DNA of 64,000 bases from the NCBI GenBank assembly GCA_019115865.1, contig DXCT01000005.1, positions 90,057 through 154,056 of the forward strand, given 5' to 3'. Of the stretch, positions 51,851 through 62,691 are shown piece by piece. Source of the stretch: Candidatus Yaniella excrementavium. Lineage in GTDB: Bacteria > Actinomycetota > Actinomycetes > Actinomycetales > Micrococcaceae. Numbering within the stretch: the stretch's first letter is position 1; every line of letters starts with the position of its first letter. The notes beneath the pieces were generated by a model, which searched no databases, had not been told where the DNA came from, and saw only the letters and a program-made list of their open reading frames with translations. The position numbers were made by a program, and so were the translations under genes.

Positions 51851-53191
51851 TCACGAGTCGGTCTGTTGACCAGTGTGTTTTTTGCGCAGGAATATGGCGG
51901 TCACAACGGCCGCTAGCAATAACACGCCAAAACCAATCACTACGATGGGTTGGACGAGATGGGTTTCTTCTGGTTGATCTGCTGCGACCGGAGGTTCGCT
52001 TGGATATTCAACCGGACCCGCCACTTCTCGGTCGTCGTCGCTGCCGCTAGTATCCTCAATCTCACCGCGACGGTGCATGGTGATCCACTCTTGGATAGAG
52101 CCCATGGGATTGGCATTGGTCTGTTCAACATCAGCCGTCAATGCCGCGTGGGCATCGACAATGCCACGTCCATAGAGTTTGTCTTGCCCTGCATCACCGG
52201 TATCTTCGGCGGTGGCCAGGATGCGATTGATCACTTGGTGAGCCGGCATATCGGGATTATCGGAACGGATAAGTGCAGCCAAACCGGAGACTAGAGGAGC
52301 CGCCCCCGAGGTCCCCGACCATTCAGCGTATTCATCACCTGGAACAGCACCGATCAACGGATCTGCAGGCGCTGCAACCCCGATGGTAATTCCCTGCGTC
52401 GAAGCGTCCCAGGACGCGGTACCATCTTCCTCAAGGCCTGCCACGGTCAACACCCCAGGAATGGTCGCCGGTGCACCGACAACATCCGAGCCAGAAGCAC
52501 GATTCCCGGCCGCGACTACCACCACAACATCGTTTTGCTCAGCATGCAGAAAAGCATCGTCCCAGGATTCTGGCCAGTCTTGCTCGGTGGAGGCCAAGGA
52601 AATATTAATGACGTCGACGCCTTGATCCACGAGCCAAGTCACCCCATCGGCAATTTGTTCATCGACCGAGGGAATACCTTCCACTGTGTCGTCTAACAGC
52701 ACCGAAACAGATAGCAGTTCAACTTCTGGTGCGGTGCCTAGAATCCCATCGGTGCCGTATTCGTCTATGGGAGCCGGTTCCTCTGGTTCCTCGGAGGCTT
52801 CATCATCGGTTTCCGCGTCGGTGTCGTCTTCAGAATCTTCGTCGTCTTGACTTTCTGGTGGATCACCGTGGCCGTGTCCAGCAATCAGCGAGGCAACCAT
52901 CGTGCCGTGATTGGGGTCCGGTCCCATGGACGTCGTGCCATCTGTTTCTCCGGTGCCGGATGCATCATAACCTCCGGCAACCTGTCCGGTCAGATCCTGA
53001 TGGGAATCGTCGATACCGGTATCAATGACACCTACGGTTACGTCTTCACCACGCGAAGTCTCCCACGCTGTGGTAAATCCATAGTCTTCTAACCAGTACT
53101 GTTCGTCTCGCCAGGAGTCGGCTACAGCGGGGGTGGCAAGTAGCGCGGTCAGCGCAACACCGGTTAATCCGGCAAGTGCCTTTTTGTACAT
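51851..53191 (-). CDS. Secreted, membrane-anchored S8 (subtilisin) serine peptidase, mycosin-like
   Basis: The 446 residues have a signal peptide (1-25, ending ATPAVA), a catalytic triad D57 (VGVIDTGID), H95 (NHGTMVASLIAG) and Ser in GTSGAAPLVSGLAALI (about 310), and a C-terminal membrane helix (VIGFGVLLLAAVVTAIFL) with a basic tail. This is the layout of mycosins, which process type VII secretion proteins. An acidic, low-complexity insert (about 108-145) follows the His site. No type VII genes lie in the window. Two bases from the DUF501-Ppx gene. Confidence 0.9.
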   Translation of the reverse strand: MYKKALAGLTGVALTALLATPAVADSWRDEQYWLEDYGFTTAWETSRGEDVTVGVIDTGIDDSHQDLTGQVAGGYDASGTGETDGTTSMGPDPNHGTMVASLIAGHGHGDPPESQDDEDSEDDTDAETDDEASEEPEEPAPIDEYGTDGILGTAPEVELLSVSVLLDDTVEGIPSVDEQIADGVTWLVDQGVDVINISLASTEQDWPESWDDAFLHAEQNDVVVVVAAGNRASGSDVVGAPATIPGVLTVAGLEEDGTASWDASTQGITIGVAAPADPLIGAVPGDEYAEWSGTSGAAPLVSGLAALIRSDNPDMPAHQVINRILATAEDTGDAGQDKLYGRGIVDAHAALTADVEQTNANPMGSIQEWITMHRRGEIEDTSGSDDDREVAGPVEYPSEPPVAADQPEETHLVQPIVVIGFGVLLLAAVVTAIFLRKKHTGQQTDS

Positions 53192-53193
53192 CG

Positions 53194-54786
53194 TTACCTC
53201 AGCAGTGACAGCGCAATGCCGTCCAGAATGTCTTTTTCACTGGTGATTGCTGTCGTCACAGTATTGTTTGTGGCTGTGCGAATATGGTTCAGCAGCTGGG
53301 CCCAGATGACGGCGCCTGCACCGATGACATCGATGCGGCCTTCATGCATGAAGCCATACTGGCTGCGTTCGGTGGTGGTTTCACCGATGAGTTGCTGAGC
53401 AGTCTCGGCCAGCTGATCGATCTCGATTTCTGCACCGTGAATTGCTTCGGGATCATAGCTTTCCAGGCCCAGTGCTGCCGCGGTAATCGTGGTGATCGTA
53501 CCTGCCACGCCGACCACGGCATCAAGGTTGGTGAAATCGAACACGTCCGGATCCAGTTCGGCTAATCGCTGTGCCAGATCGTGCTGGGCGGAGGCAACCT
53601 GTTGTGGGCTTGGCGGAGCATCAAATTGATAGCGTTCGTGGAAGCGGACACAGCCAACGTCCAGGGAGGTTTGCGCGGTAATTTCTGCGGTGCCGTCACT
53701 CGGATCAATGGTACCCAGGACGATTTCTGTGGAGCCACCACCAAGGTCTACCACCGCAACTCGGATGGGTCGGTCCCAGCGCGAGGTGTCCAGCGCCGAT
53801 GCCGCACCCGAAAAGGTCAGTTTGGCTTCATCTTCACCGCTGACGACTTCGGGAGTAGCGTGAAGGCGTTGACGGATGCCAGAGACAAACTCGTCCCGGT
53901 TTGAAACATCCCGGGATGCCGACGTTGCAATAAAGCGTGTGGGGTGAGCACCGTGCCGGGTAATTTCGCGGGCGTAATCATCGACCGCCGCAAATGTGCG
54001 TTGTAGAGCTTCCGGCGCAAATTCACCGGTTTCATCGACCCCTTGGCCAAGACGTACGATACGCATATCCCGATGGAGTTCGTCAACACCATCTTCGGTT
54101 TCGCGTGCGATCAGCAGTCGAACCGAATTTGTGCCGGCGTCAATGGCGGCGACCGGGCCGGTGCCCGCGTCGTCATACTGTATCGGGTTGGTTTTCCCTG
54201 CTCGACGCAACCGGCGTGTGTGGCGTGAGAGGTCTTTCTGTGGGGCGTCACCTTCGGTATCCCAGGCCCCTTCGCAACGGCAGACCATCGGGTCAAACTC
54301 ATCTCGCATCATGGCCAGAGCTTCGTCGCCCAAGGGATTAGCTCCTGGTCCCTCGGCCAGTGCATGACCAACAAGTACGTGCACGCATTTCACGCGTTCC
54401 GGCATTCCACCAGCCGTGATGCCGGCAATCTCTGGGACGGGTCCGACACCGGCGGCTTCGCCGACCCTGGCCCGTGCGGATAGGTACTGTTCATGGGCGC
54501 CACGATAAGCTTCTGCCAGTTCTTTGTCGTGAGCTAACCGTTGGGTCATATCGTCCATCACCCCGGCATTTTCCAGCCGAGATGCAGCCGCAGTGGCATG
54601 CGGGTGGGACAAATAAAACGTGGTCGGAAATGGTATTCCGTTACTCAACCTGGGGGCTGTAGTGGCTACCAACGGGTTCCCGCAGGTACAGCGGGCACCG
54701 ATTTCTGCGACGTCACGGACTGGACGCCCGAGTTGTCTCGATAAGGTGTCAAGATCTTGGACGGTTGGTTGTTTTTGGTTGGTCAC
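53194..54786 (-). CDS. DUF501-Ppx/GppA fusion protein (exopolyphosphatase)
   Basis: One 530-residue frame joins two proteins. Residues about 10-175 are DUF501 (DLDTLSRQLGRPVRDVAEIG, then RCTCGNPLVATTAPRLSNG and VKCVHVLVGHALAEGPGANP). After a basic linker, residues about 208-530 are an exopolyphosphatase/guanosine pentaphosphatase (AAIDAGTNSVRLLIARE, FIATSASRDVSNRDEF and VAVVDLGGGSTEIVLG, the two phosphate-binding loops of the actin fold). In other actinobacteria these are separate adjacent genes. The GTG start follows AAAGGA. Ppx degrades polyphosphate; the role of DUF501 is unknown. Confidence 0.88.
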   Translation of the reverse strand: MTNQKQPTVQDLDTLSRQLGRPVRDVAEIGARCTCGNPLVATTAPRLSNGIPFPTTFYLSHPHATAAASRLENAGVMDDMTQRLAHDKELAEAYRGAHEQYLSARARVGEAAGVGPVPEIAGITAGGMPERVKCVHVLVGHALAEGPGANPLGDEALAMMRDEFDPMVCRCEGAWDTEGDAPQKDLSRHTRRLRRAGKTNPIQYDDAGTGPVAAIDAGTNSVRLLIARETEDGVDELHRDMRIVRLGQGVDETGEFAPEALQRTFAAVDDYAREITRHGAHPTRFIATSASRDVSNRDEFVSGIRQRLHATPEVVSGEDEAKLTFSGAASALDTSRWDRPIRVAVVDLGGGSTEIVLGTIDPSDGTAEITAQTSLDVGCVRFHERYQFDAPPSPQQVASAQHDLAQRLAELDPDVFDFTNLDAVVGVAGTITTITAAALGLESYDPEAIHGAEIEIDQLAETAQQLIGETTTERSQYGFMHEGRIDVIGAGAVIWAQLLNHIRTATNNTVTTAITSEKDILDGIALSLLR

Positions 54787-54795
54787 GTGCTTCCT

Positions 54796-55530
54796 TTAGT
54801 TCTGACCGGAGGACAGGACTGAACCCCAGAGTCGGTCCGCCCAGCCCATTTCAACGTCTTCATCCAGCGGTGCAATCCCCGGTTCAGATTCAACTAGTCT
54901 CTCTTCTTGTTCATCATCAAGCACCAGGTACTGCCGCTCCCCTGGCATCACCATGTTGAACCGTTCTCTGGCCTGCTGTTGCACAAACGCCGGATCATCC
55001 CAACGTTTCAACTCAGTCTCGAGCTCTTGCTGACGTTGGGTCTCTTGTTTCAACTGTTGTTGAGCGTTTGTGATGTCGGCTTGCTGTTCTAACAACAGTT
55101 GGAGCGGTTGTGCCATAATTAACGCGGCAATGAACAGGACCGCCAGAAGTGCCACAGCACGGCCGGAAAATTGTCGGGCTGGTTCGGGACGATCATCAAA
55201 TGATTCGGCACGATCTGCTCGGTCCCAGATGTCGTCATCGATGCGTTTTGACTTGCGCTGCTTTGATTTGCTTTTCGTGACTTTCGACGAGGCTAGCAGT
55301 CGTTCGCGCATTGTAGAGCGGGGCGCCGGTGGTACTTCTTCTTCCGTGTCAGGTGCTGCGGTGTGTTCCTGTTTCCCGGACTTCTTGTTCGTGTCTCGCC
55401 CGGCGCGGATTTTGGTGACCGACGCGGGTTTATCAATGATGACTGCCTCATCCGCGGTGTCTTCTTCTGGCGGGTGTTCCGTTGGTTTTTCCGGCGGCAC
55501 ATTTTTTGGCATGCGCGGTTTCTTCGGCAC
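54796..55530 (-). CDS. Septum formation initiator, FtsB/DivIC family
   Basis: The 244 residues begin with about 125 charged, Lys/Pro/Glu-rich residues, then one membrane helix (about 129-147, AVALLAVLFIAALIMAQPL). A coiled coil follows (EQQADITNAQQQLKQETQRQ) and the FtsB block DPAFVQQQARERFNMVMPGE. FtsB/DivIC bridges FtsL and FtsQ at the division site. It sits between eno and ppx as in other actinobacteria. GTG start after GGAGGTGA. Confidence 0.9.
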   Translation of the reverse strand: MPKKPRMPKNVPPEKPTEHPPEEDTADEAVIIDKPASVTKIRAGRDTNKKSGKQEHTAAPDTEEEVPPAPRSTMRERLLASSKVTKSKSKQRKSKRIDDDIWDRADRAESFDDRPEPARQFSGRAVALLAVLFIAALIMAQPLQLLLEQQADITNAQQQLKQETQRQQELETELKRWDDPAFVQQQARERFNMVMPGERQYLVLDDEQEERLVESEPGIAPLDEDVEMGWADRLWGSVLSSGQN

Positions 55531-55665
55531 CGTATCGTCACCTCCCAGCAGCTTGTTGCAGTCTCATTAGTGTAGTCGCCAACAGGGTGATTCGGCTGGC
55601 TCCAACACCGTATGTGCCAGGTATTCTCAGTCAGCGTTCAGAATTGCCAAGTGTTCTTAACAGAC

Positions 55666-55702
55666 CGACACCGCGACTGGAGAACTTCCAGTCGCGGTGT
55701 CG
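55666..55702. terminator. Strong hairpin terminator after eno
   Basis: A perfect 16-base-pair stem (55666-55681 with 55687-55702) with loop GAACT lies 13 bases past the eno stop on the minus strand; CAGAC/GTCTG extend it. Confidence 0.85.
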
Positions 55703-55715
55703 TGGTCTGGAAGTC

Positions 55716-57053
<1,338 letters not shown>

Positions 57054-57140
57054 TCAAGCCCTAGTGTAACGACTGCCGACAAGCTTGCTGAGATTTTATG
57101 TCGATGTGGCAAGTATTTCTGCTCACCTCGCGCTATGGAG

Positions 57141-57860
57141 CTATACTGGAGGCCGCGTTTGTCGAGATGCTTCACCGTTATGCTGGCGCAGCTCTGCTTC
57201 CAAGTCAACGCCATGGGCACGAGCTACCCTGACGAGTTCAAAGAGTTGAGACCCAATATCGTCTTGCGTCACGTTGATTGTCAACGTTGTGTTCTGAGGG
57301 CTTTCGCCAAGTGGGTTCTGGGGTTGACGTCCAGCTCGGTCCACAATTTTCGCGGCTGCTGCAAGCGCCGGTAATCCTGCTGGTAGATCGTAAATAGAGG
57401 CTGAGGCCGCAACTGCGGGTTCGTTTGCTTTCTCAGCCTGTTTGATCTGTTCCCAGTTCTTCTCAACCTGCTCTACCGTGATCTCCCCACGCTGGGCAGC
57501 AGAAAGTAATGTGCCGTCCGCGGCAAAGACGTGTGGATTGCGCCGAATCATTTTCTCACTGATCGCGTCGGCGACGTCATGAACATCGAAGGCCCCGGTT
57601 TCTGCTGCAATGGCAGAATGCAGGGTCACTTGAAACAGGACATCGCCGAGTTCTTTGCGAAATTCTTCATACGTCCCCGCTTGCTTCGCATTCCCAGCCC
57701 CGCTGTAAGCTGGCAGGCGTTCAATGGCTTCAACGGCTTCATAGGCTTCTTCGATGAGATATTCGGTCAGTTGGTGATGGGTCAGGTCTTGGGTCCAAGG
57801 ACAGTGCTCACGCAGTTGGCCGGTGATCCATATGAGGCGTTGTAGTCCGATTTCGGGCAA
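57141..57860 (-). CDS. mazG: MazG nucleoside triphosphate pyrophosphohydrolase
   Basis: MazG removes pyrophosphate from non-canonical NTPs. The 239 residues hold CPWTQDLTHHQLTEYLIEEA with the EExxE metal motif (EEAYEAVEAIE) and ELGDVLFQVTLHSAIA with the ExxD motif, then EKMIRRNPHVF. Only one MazG domain is clear, as in actinobacteria. The TTG start lies two bases after the add stop, with AGGA upstream, so translation is probably coupled to add. Confidence 0.9.
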   Translation of the reverse strand: MPEIGLQRLIWITGQLREHCPWTQDLTHHQLTEYLIEEAYEAVEAIERLPAYSGAGNAKQAGTYEEFRKELGDVLFQVTLHSAIAAETGAFDVHDVADAISEKMIRRNPHVFAADGTLLSAAQRGEITVEQVEKNWEQIKQAEKANEPAVAASASIYDLPAGLPALAAAAKIVDRAGRQPQNPLGESPQNTTLTINVTQDDIGSQLFELVRVARAHGVDLEAELRQHNGEASRQTRPPV

Positions 57861-57862
57861 AC

Positions 57863-59095
57863 TTATTCCTGGTCCTCGTCGTCTTCAAATTCTACGAACA
57901 GCACCGGTGCATCGGGATCGTGTTCATCGTGGACACCGGCAATCACGTCCATCCAGGAAAACTCGATAAACTCACGCAGCTGGTCGCGCGCGTATTCGGT
58001 TTGGAATGCGCCTTTGACGGCGTTGAGTTGGAATTCAAGGAGATCGATCATGGTGTAGCCATACACCGCTGCCAGTGTGTACAGCTCGTCAGTCAGCGAG
58101 ACGCCCGAGATCAGCCGGTTGTCGGGATTCACGGTGACCGCAAAACCAGAACGATACAGCAGGTCGAACGGGTGGTTGTCCAGCGGCGCGTCTTCCGGTC
58201 CCATTTCCACGGCTGCTGTTTGCAGGTTGGAGGTTGGGCACAGTTCGAGCACAGTGTTGTTATAGAGCGTGCGGTTTGCAATGTCTCCCCACACCAAGAT
58301 GTCTTGTTCATCGTCTAACTCGACCGTGGAGAGATCCTGAATCATATTGACTCCGTGGCCGATGCGCAGTGCTCGTCCAGCCGTGAGTGCGCTACCAATC
58401 GAGTCCACGCCGTCGGCTTCGCCAGCGTGAATCGTGATGGGCACAAAACGGTCATCGAGCCAGGCAAAGACCTCAGCAAAATTGCTGACGGGGAATCCGA
58501 GTTCTGGACCGGCAATATCAAAGGCCACGACTGAACCATGCGGACGATGACGGTGGGTGAGTTCAGCGATTTCTTGAGCGTTTTCGGCGGAGTTTTGCCG
58601 CATGGCGCACAGGATTTGGTGTACTTGTAATCCCCCGTCGAGTTCTTGCATCGCGCGCTCGAGACCGGCTGTGACAGCCTTGACGGTTTCATCCAGGCTC
58701 AAGCCTTGTTTTGTATGCTGTTCTGGAGCCCAGCGGACTTCGCCGTAGACGACGCCGTCTGCAACGAGATCCATGGCAAATTCATAGGCGATGCGCTCTA
58801 ACGCGTCGGCAGTTTGCATAACGGCCAGAGTGTGGTCGAACATTTCGAGATATTTTGGCAGTGAACCGGCGTTTGCCGCCTCAGAGAACCAGGTGGCGAG
58901 ATCCTGTTCGTTGTCTGCGGGAAGCTGGTGGCCGACTTCGGCCGCAAGTTCCACAATGGTTGCTGGGCGCAGTCCACCATCGAGGTGATCGTGCAGCGAT
59001 ACTTTGGGCAGTGTTGCCAAATCAAGGGCAAACGGGTCCAAGTGGAGTTCGTCTTCTGGGGCGGTGGCTTCGGCGTCTGTGGCTTCCTGATTCAT
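57863..59095 (-). CDS. add: Adenosine deaminase
   Basis: The enzyme deaminates adenosine to inosine. The 410 residues show the zinc site H35-x-H37 in VSLHDHLDGGLRP, the catalytic HAGEADGVDSIGSAL block, RIGHGVNMI and ELCPTSNLQTAAV. The acidic C-terminus (HDEHDPDAPVLFVEFEDDED) is longer than usual. The ATG overlaps the dedA TGA by one base. It works with deoA and cdd in nucleoside salvage. Confidence 0.95.
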   Translation of the reverse strand: MNQEATDAEATAPEDELHLDPFALDLATLPKVSLHDHLDGGLRPATIVELAAEVGHQLPADNEQDLATWFSEAANAGSLPKYLEMFDHTLAVMQTADALERIAYEFAMDLVADGVVYGEVRWAPEQHTKQGLSLDETVKAVTAGLERAMQELDGGLQVHQILCAMRQNSAENAQEIAELTHRHRPHGSVVAFDIAGPELGFPVSNFAEVFAWLDDRFVPITIHAGEADGVDSIGSALTAGRALRIGHGVNMIQDLSTVELDDEQDILVWGDIANRTLYNNTVLELCPTSNLQTAAVEMGPEDAPLDNHPFDLLYRSGFAVTVNPDNRLISGVSLTDELYTLAAVYGYTMIDLLEFQLNAVKGAFQTEYARDQLREFIEFSWMDVIAGVHDEHDPDAPVLFVEFEDDEDQE

Positions 59096-59751
59096 CACGA
59101 GTCCGAGTCTAGGCCAGTTTGGTCTTCATCGGCATCTTGTGCATTGGTTTTGTCTATTCGGGACCAGATGAACTTCTTGATTCCGCGATCTATCAACCAT
59201 CCAAGGCCAGCCGCCAGTACCAGTGCCAACGCAATCTGGAGCAATGTATTATCCAGCCACCCAGATGTGAGCTGACCGATGGCAATGGAATAGGCCGCCC
59301 AGATAGCCGCAGAAACAAAGTCCAGACTCATGAATTTCGCAACATGCATTCGGGTGGCACCGGCGATAAAGTTCACGGCTACCCGCCCACCAGGTATATG
59401 GCGTGCAGTAATGATCACCAGCGCACCGGAGTGCTTTAAGGTTGTCTTGACACCACCAATAACACGAACCACGGATCGAGTACGCATCCATCGGAACCGT
59501 CGTGCGCCGATAGTTCGTCCAAGCCAGTAGGCAATTTGATCGCCGATAAAGGCGCCGAACCAGCCCATGAAAAAGATGGTCGTCAGACTAATCCCGTTCC
59601 GTACCCCCGAGATCGACGCTAGTGCAATGAGTACCGATTCGGAGGGGACCACTGGAAAGAAACCGTCAATCAGGCTCAGCAAAAAGACGGCAAGCGGCAT
59701 CCACCATGCCTCTGCGGCATCAAGGATGAGCTCTTCTATAAAGTCCAGCAA
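59095..59751 (-). CDS. DedA-family membrane protein
   Basis: The 218 residues have about five membrane segments and the DedA/SNARE-associated motifs FFPVVPSESVLIALAS, FIGDQIAYWLGRTIG and ARHIPGGRVAVNFIAGATRM. DedA proteins are undecaprenyl-phosphate or phospholipid flippases. The TTG start lies about ten bases after AAGGA. Inserted between the nucleoside genes deoA and add, so it is probably cotranscribed with them. Confidence 0.9.
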   Translation of the reverse strand: MLDFIEELILDAAEAWWMPLAVFLLSLIDGFFPVVPSESVLIALASISGVRNGISLTTIFFMGWFGAFIGDQIAYWLGRTIGARRFRWMRTRSVVRVIGGVKTTLKHSGALVIITARHIPGGRVAVNFIAGATRMHVAKFMSLDFVSAAIWAAYSIAIGQLTSGWLDNTLLQIALALVLAAGLGWLIDRGIKKFIWSRIDKTNAQDADEDQTGLDSDS

Positions 59752-59773
59752 GCGGGTGGTTCCTTATTATGAG

Positions 59774-61042
59774 TTAGCGAATGACGTCGACAATGAGTTC
59801 AGGCGGACGAAAGGTCTCTGCGGTTTGGACAGCATTGTGCAGTATCTCTTCTGCTGCTGCAAAACGTTCTGGCGTTTCCGTTGCCAGACTAAATAGGGGT
59901 TCACCTGCAATTACCGCGTCACCGGGTTTTGCGTGCAACCGAATTCCCGCCGTGGCTTGGACCGCTTGACCTTGATACTGCCGTCCAGCTCCCAAATGCC
60001 AGGCCGCTTGTCCAACAGCACGTGCGTCTAGCTTCGAGATGATACCGGATACCGGGGCTAATACCATGTGCTCGTGGGAGGGTGCGGGCAATGGTGCATC
60101 GGGGTCACCGTATTGGGCGGTCACCATGGCACGCCATGCATCCATGGCCTTGCCATTGGTCAGATGTTCGGCTGGATCGGCGTCAATCCCTGCGCCTTGG
60201 AGCATATGGCGAGCTAACGTGAGCGTCAGTTCCACGACATCATCGGGTCCGCCGCCGGCTAGTACCTCAAGTGTTTCGGCAACTTCGATCGCGTTACCGA
60301 CCGTATATCCCAGCGGTGAGTCCATTCTGGTAAGCACAGCTGTGGTGTTGACGCCGAACTGTTTGCCAAGTCCAACCATGGTTGCGGCTAGTTGCCGCGC
60401 GTCGTCTTCATCCTGCATGAACGCCCCTGAACCGGTTTTGACATCGAGCACCAGCGTGTCGGTGCCTTCAGCTAGTTTCTTGGACATGATGGACGCGGCG
60501 ATCAGCGGAAGACTGTCGACGGTGGCGGTGACGTCGCGTAGCGCATAGATTTTCTTATCAGCGGGCGCTAATGCACCGGTGGGTGCGCAAATGACTCCAC
60601 TGCAGGCGACTAGTTGGTTTCGAATATGCGCTTCACTCAGGTCCACTTGAAATCCCGGGATGGCTTCGAGTTTGTCCAGCGTGCCGCCGGTATGGCCCAG
60701 GCCGCGGCCTGACAGTTGCGGCACGGCAACCCCGTAGGATGCCACGAGCGGAGTCAACGGCAGAGTTATTTTGTCCCCGACTCCCCCGGTGGAATGTTTA
60801 TCGGCCGTTGGTTTACCGAGATCCGAAAAATTCAGCGTCGTACCGGAATTGAGCATAGCAGTGGTCAGGGCCAGCAGTTCGTCGTCGTTGAGTCCGCGGA
60901 AGTAGATAGCCATGGCAAGTGCTGCGAATTGCTCATCTGAAACATCGCCAGCGGTGTAGGCGTTCACCATCCAGATGATCTGCTCTGCCGATAGGGCGCT
61001 CGCATTGCGTTTCGCGGTGATAATTTCTACGGCGTTGTACAT
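59774..61042 (-). CDS. deoA: Thymidine phosphorylase
   Basis: The enzyme splits thymidine or deoxyuridine with phosphate to base and deoxyribose-1-P. The 422 residues have the N-terminal helical domain, LTTAMLNSGTTLNFSDLGKP, the phosphate loop KHSTGGVGDKITLPLTPLVA, VPQLSGRGLGHTGGTLDKLE and VLDVKTGSGAFMQDEDDAR. A C-terminal PYNP domain ends it. Nine bases from cdd. Confidence 0.96.
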   Translation of the reverse strand: MYNAVEIITAKRNASALSAEQIIWMVNAYTAGDVSDEQFAALAMAIYFRGLNDDELLALTTAMLNSGTTLNFSDLGKPTADKHSTGGVGDKITLPLTPLVASYGVAVPQLSGRGLGHTGGTLDKLEAIPGFQVDLSEAHIRNQLVACSGVICAPTGALAPADKKIYALRDVTATVDSLPLIAASIMSKKLAEGTDTLVLDVKTGSGAFMQDEDDARQLAATMVGLGKQFGVNTTAVLTRMDSPLGYTVGNAIEVAETLEVLAGGGPDDVVELTLTLARHMLQGAGIDADPAEHLTNGKAMDAWRAMVTAQYGDPDAPLPAPSHEHMVLAPVSGIISKLDARAVGQAAWHLGAGRQYQGQAVQATAGIRLHAKPGDAVIAGEPLFSLATETPERFAAAEEILHNAVQTAETFRPPELIVDVIR

Positions 61043-61051
61043 GGCTTAGTC

Positions 61052-61432
61052 CTACAGGCTTTCCGGTCCGAATGCTACGGGAAGCAAATCTTCCAGCGTG
61101 ATCGGACCGTGTTGGGTGGCAATCGACAACGTCTTCGGCGCGTGCTCAATGAGCACCTGGCGGCAACGTCCACACGGTGTGATGTATTGTCTTGCGGCGT
61201 TGAGACACACCAGGTGGGTTAGCTCAGTTCCAGCGTTGAGACGCCAAGAGGAAATGAGTGAGCATTCAGCACACAGGGTGACCCCGTAGGAGGCGTTTTC
61301 GATATTCACGCCGGTGTGAATGACACCGGCGGTGTCCAATGCGGCCGCGGCGACTGGGTAGTTCGAGTAGGGCGCATAGGCTCGCGAAAGGACCTTGCTC
61401 GCAGCAGCATGCAGTTGGGTATGCGAGTCCAT
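61052..61432 (-). CDS. cdd: Cytidine deaminase
   Basis: Cdd deaminates cytidine and deoxycytidine. The 126-residue tetrameric-type enzyme has substrate loop NIENASYG, catalytic CAECS (zinc C54, Glu E56) and PCGRC (C87, C90). The ATG overlaps the TGA of the upstream M20 gene by one base, showing coupling. Confidence 0.96.
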   Translation of the reverse strand: MDSHTQLHAAASKVLSRAYAPYSNYPVAAAALDTAGVIHTGVNIENASYGVTLCAECSLISSWRLNAGTELTHLVCLNAARQYITPCGRCRQVLIEHAPKTLSIATQHGPITLEDLLPVAFGPESL

Positions 61433-62691
61433 CACGCTGCTCCGGTGAGCGATCGTAGGGCAGCCTGGGAGAAAATTTGCACACCAACACCGATGGCACG
61501 TTCGTCCGGGTTGTAGTCGCCCTGGTGCAGATCATAGGTTGGCCCGCCGGGTGTCCGGGTGCCAAGGCGCAGCATAGAACCTGGAATTTTCTGAGTCATC
61601 CAAGCAAAATCTTCGCCGCCCATGGATTGCTCTGCCAGCTCGATGGTTCGTGAACCCAGTTCAAATCGGGTGGCGTCTTCGATCAGATCGGTTTCGGCTT
61701 CGTTATTCACCACAGGCGGCACACCGCGCACGTGTTGCAACTCCACTTTCACCCCGTAGGGTGCAGCCACCTGGCTAATAATTTCATCGAGCAGTTGTCC
61801 GGCCGTTTCCCACGCTTCAGCGTCTAACGTTCGAAACGTTCCCGACAATTGACCGGTGGAAGGAATAGCATTCGGCGCATGGCCTGCTTGAATATGACCC
61901 CACGTCAGTTGAGCTCCGGAGCGCACATCAATGCGGCGCGACAGGATAGCTGGTACCTGGGTGGCAATTTGCGACAGTGCGAAAACGATGTCCTGAGTCT
62001 GTTGCGGTCGGGATGTGTGGCCACCCTTACCGGTCAACGTGACACGCAGCGTATCGGTGGCAGAAGTAATAGCCCCGATACGGGTGGCAATTAGACCGAC
62101 ATCGAATCCTGGGTCCGCGTGCAGCGCGATGATACGCGGGACATCATCCAAGATCCCTTGCCGGATGACTTCCAGCGATCCACCCGGGATGGTTTCTTCC
62201 GCCGGTTGGAAAATGATGCGCACACGGCCAGTCAGTTCAAGGTCACCCAGCGAGACTGTGCTGTGACCGGTCAAGAGGCGCTGCAACGTGATAGCGGTTC
62301 CTAGGGCCACGGCGGTGTGGATATCATGACCGCAGGCGTGTGCAATCCCGTCATGGATCGACGCATACGACAACCCTGTGGACTCTTGAACGGGCAACGC
62401 ATCAATATCGGCGCGAATCCCCAGCACCACCGGTCCCGACCCGACATCCACCCACACACCTGTTGGATCCAGTCGGTTTGGCTTGAGGCCGTACCGCTGC
62501 AGCGTGGCAATAATTCGGTCAGTCGTGCGATGCTCCCGAAAGGACAGTTCGGGGTGCTGGTGCATGTCACGACGAAACTCGATCGCGCTATCCAAGATTT
62601 CTCGAACGGCACCGGCAATACGAGGCAGCCCGGGATCATCCCGGACAGGATACTGTTGGCAATGCGCGAGGTTTTGTGGTTTATCGGTCAC
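61432..62691 (-). CDS. M20-family metallo-amidohydrolase
   Basis: The 419 residues match M20D amidohydrolases (IAA-amino acid hydrolase/AmiA type). They begin FRRDMHQHPELSFREH, have GIRADIDALPVQESTGL with a metal Asp, the IAHACGHDIHTAVALGTA site, FQPAEETIPGGSLEVI with the catalytic Glu pair and a final SMGGEDFAWM. They cleave N-acyl amino acids or small amides; substrate unknown. GTG overlaps the manC TGA by four bases. Confidence 0.9.
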   Translation of the reverse strand: MTDKPQNLAHCQQYPVRDDPGLPRIAGAVREILDSAIEFRRDMHQHPELSFREHRTTDRIIATLQRYGLKPNRLDPTGVWVDVGSGPVVLGIRADIDALPVQESTGLSYASIHDGIAHACGHDIHTAVALGTAITLQRLLTGHSTVSLGDLELTGRVRIIFQPAEETIPGGSLEVIRQGILDDVPRIIALHADPGFDVGLIATRIGAITSATDTLRVTLTGKGGHTSRPQQTQDIVFALSQIATQVPAILSRRIDVRSGAQLTWGHIQAGHAPNAIPSTGQLSGTFRTLDAEAWETAGQLLDEIISQVAAPYGVKVELQHVRGVPPVVNNEAETDLIEDATRFELGSRTIELAEQSMGGEDFAWMTQKIPGSMLRLGTRTPGGPTYDLHQGDYNPDERAIGVGVQIFSQAALRSLTGAA

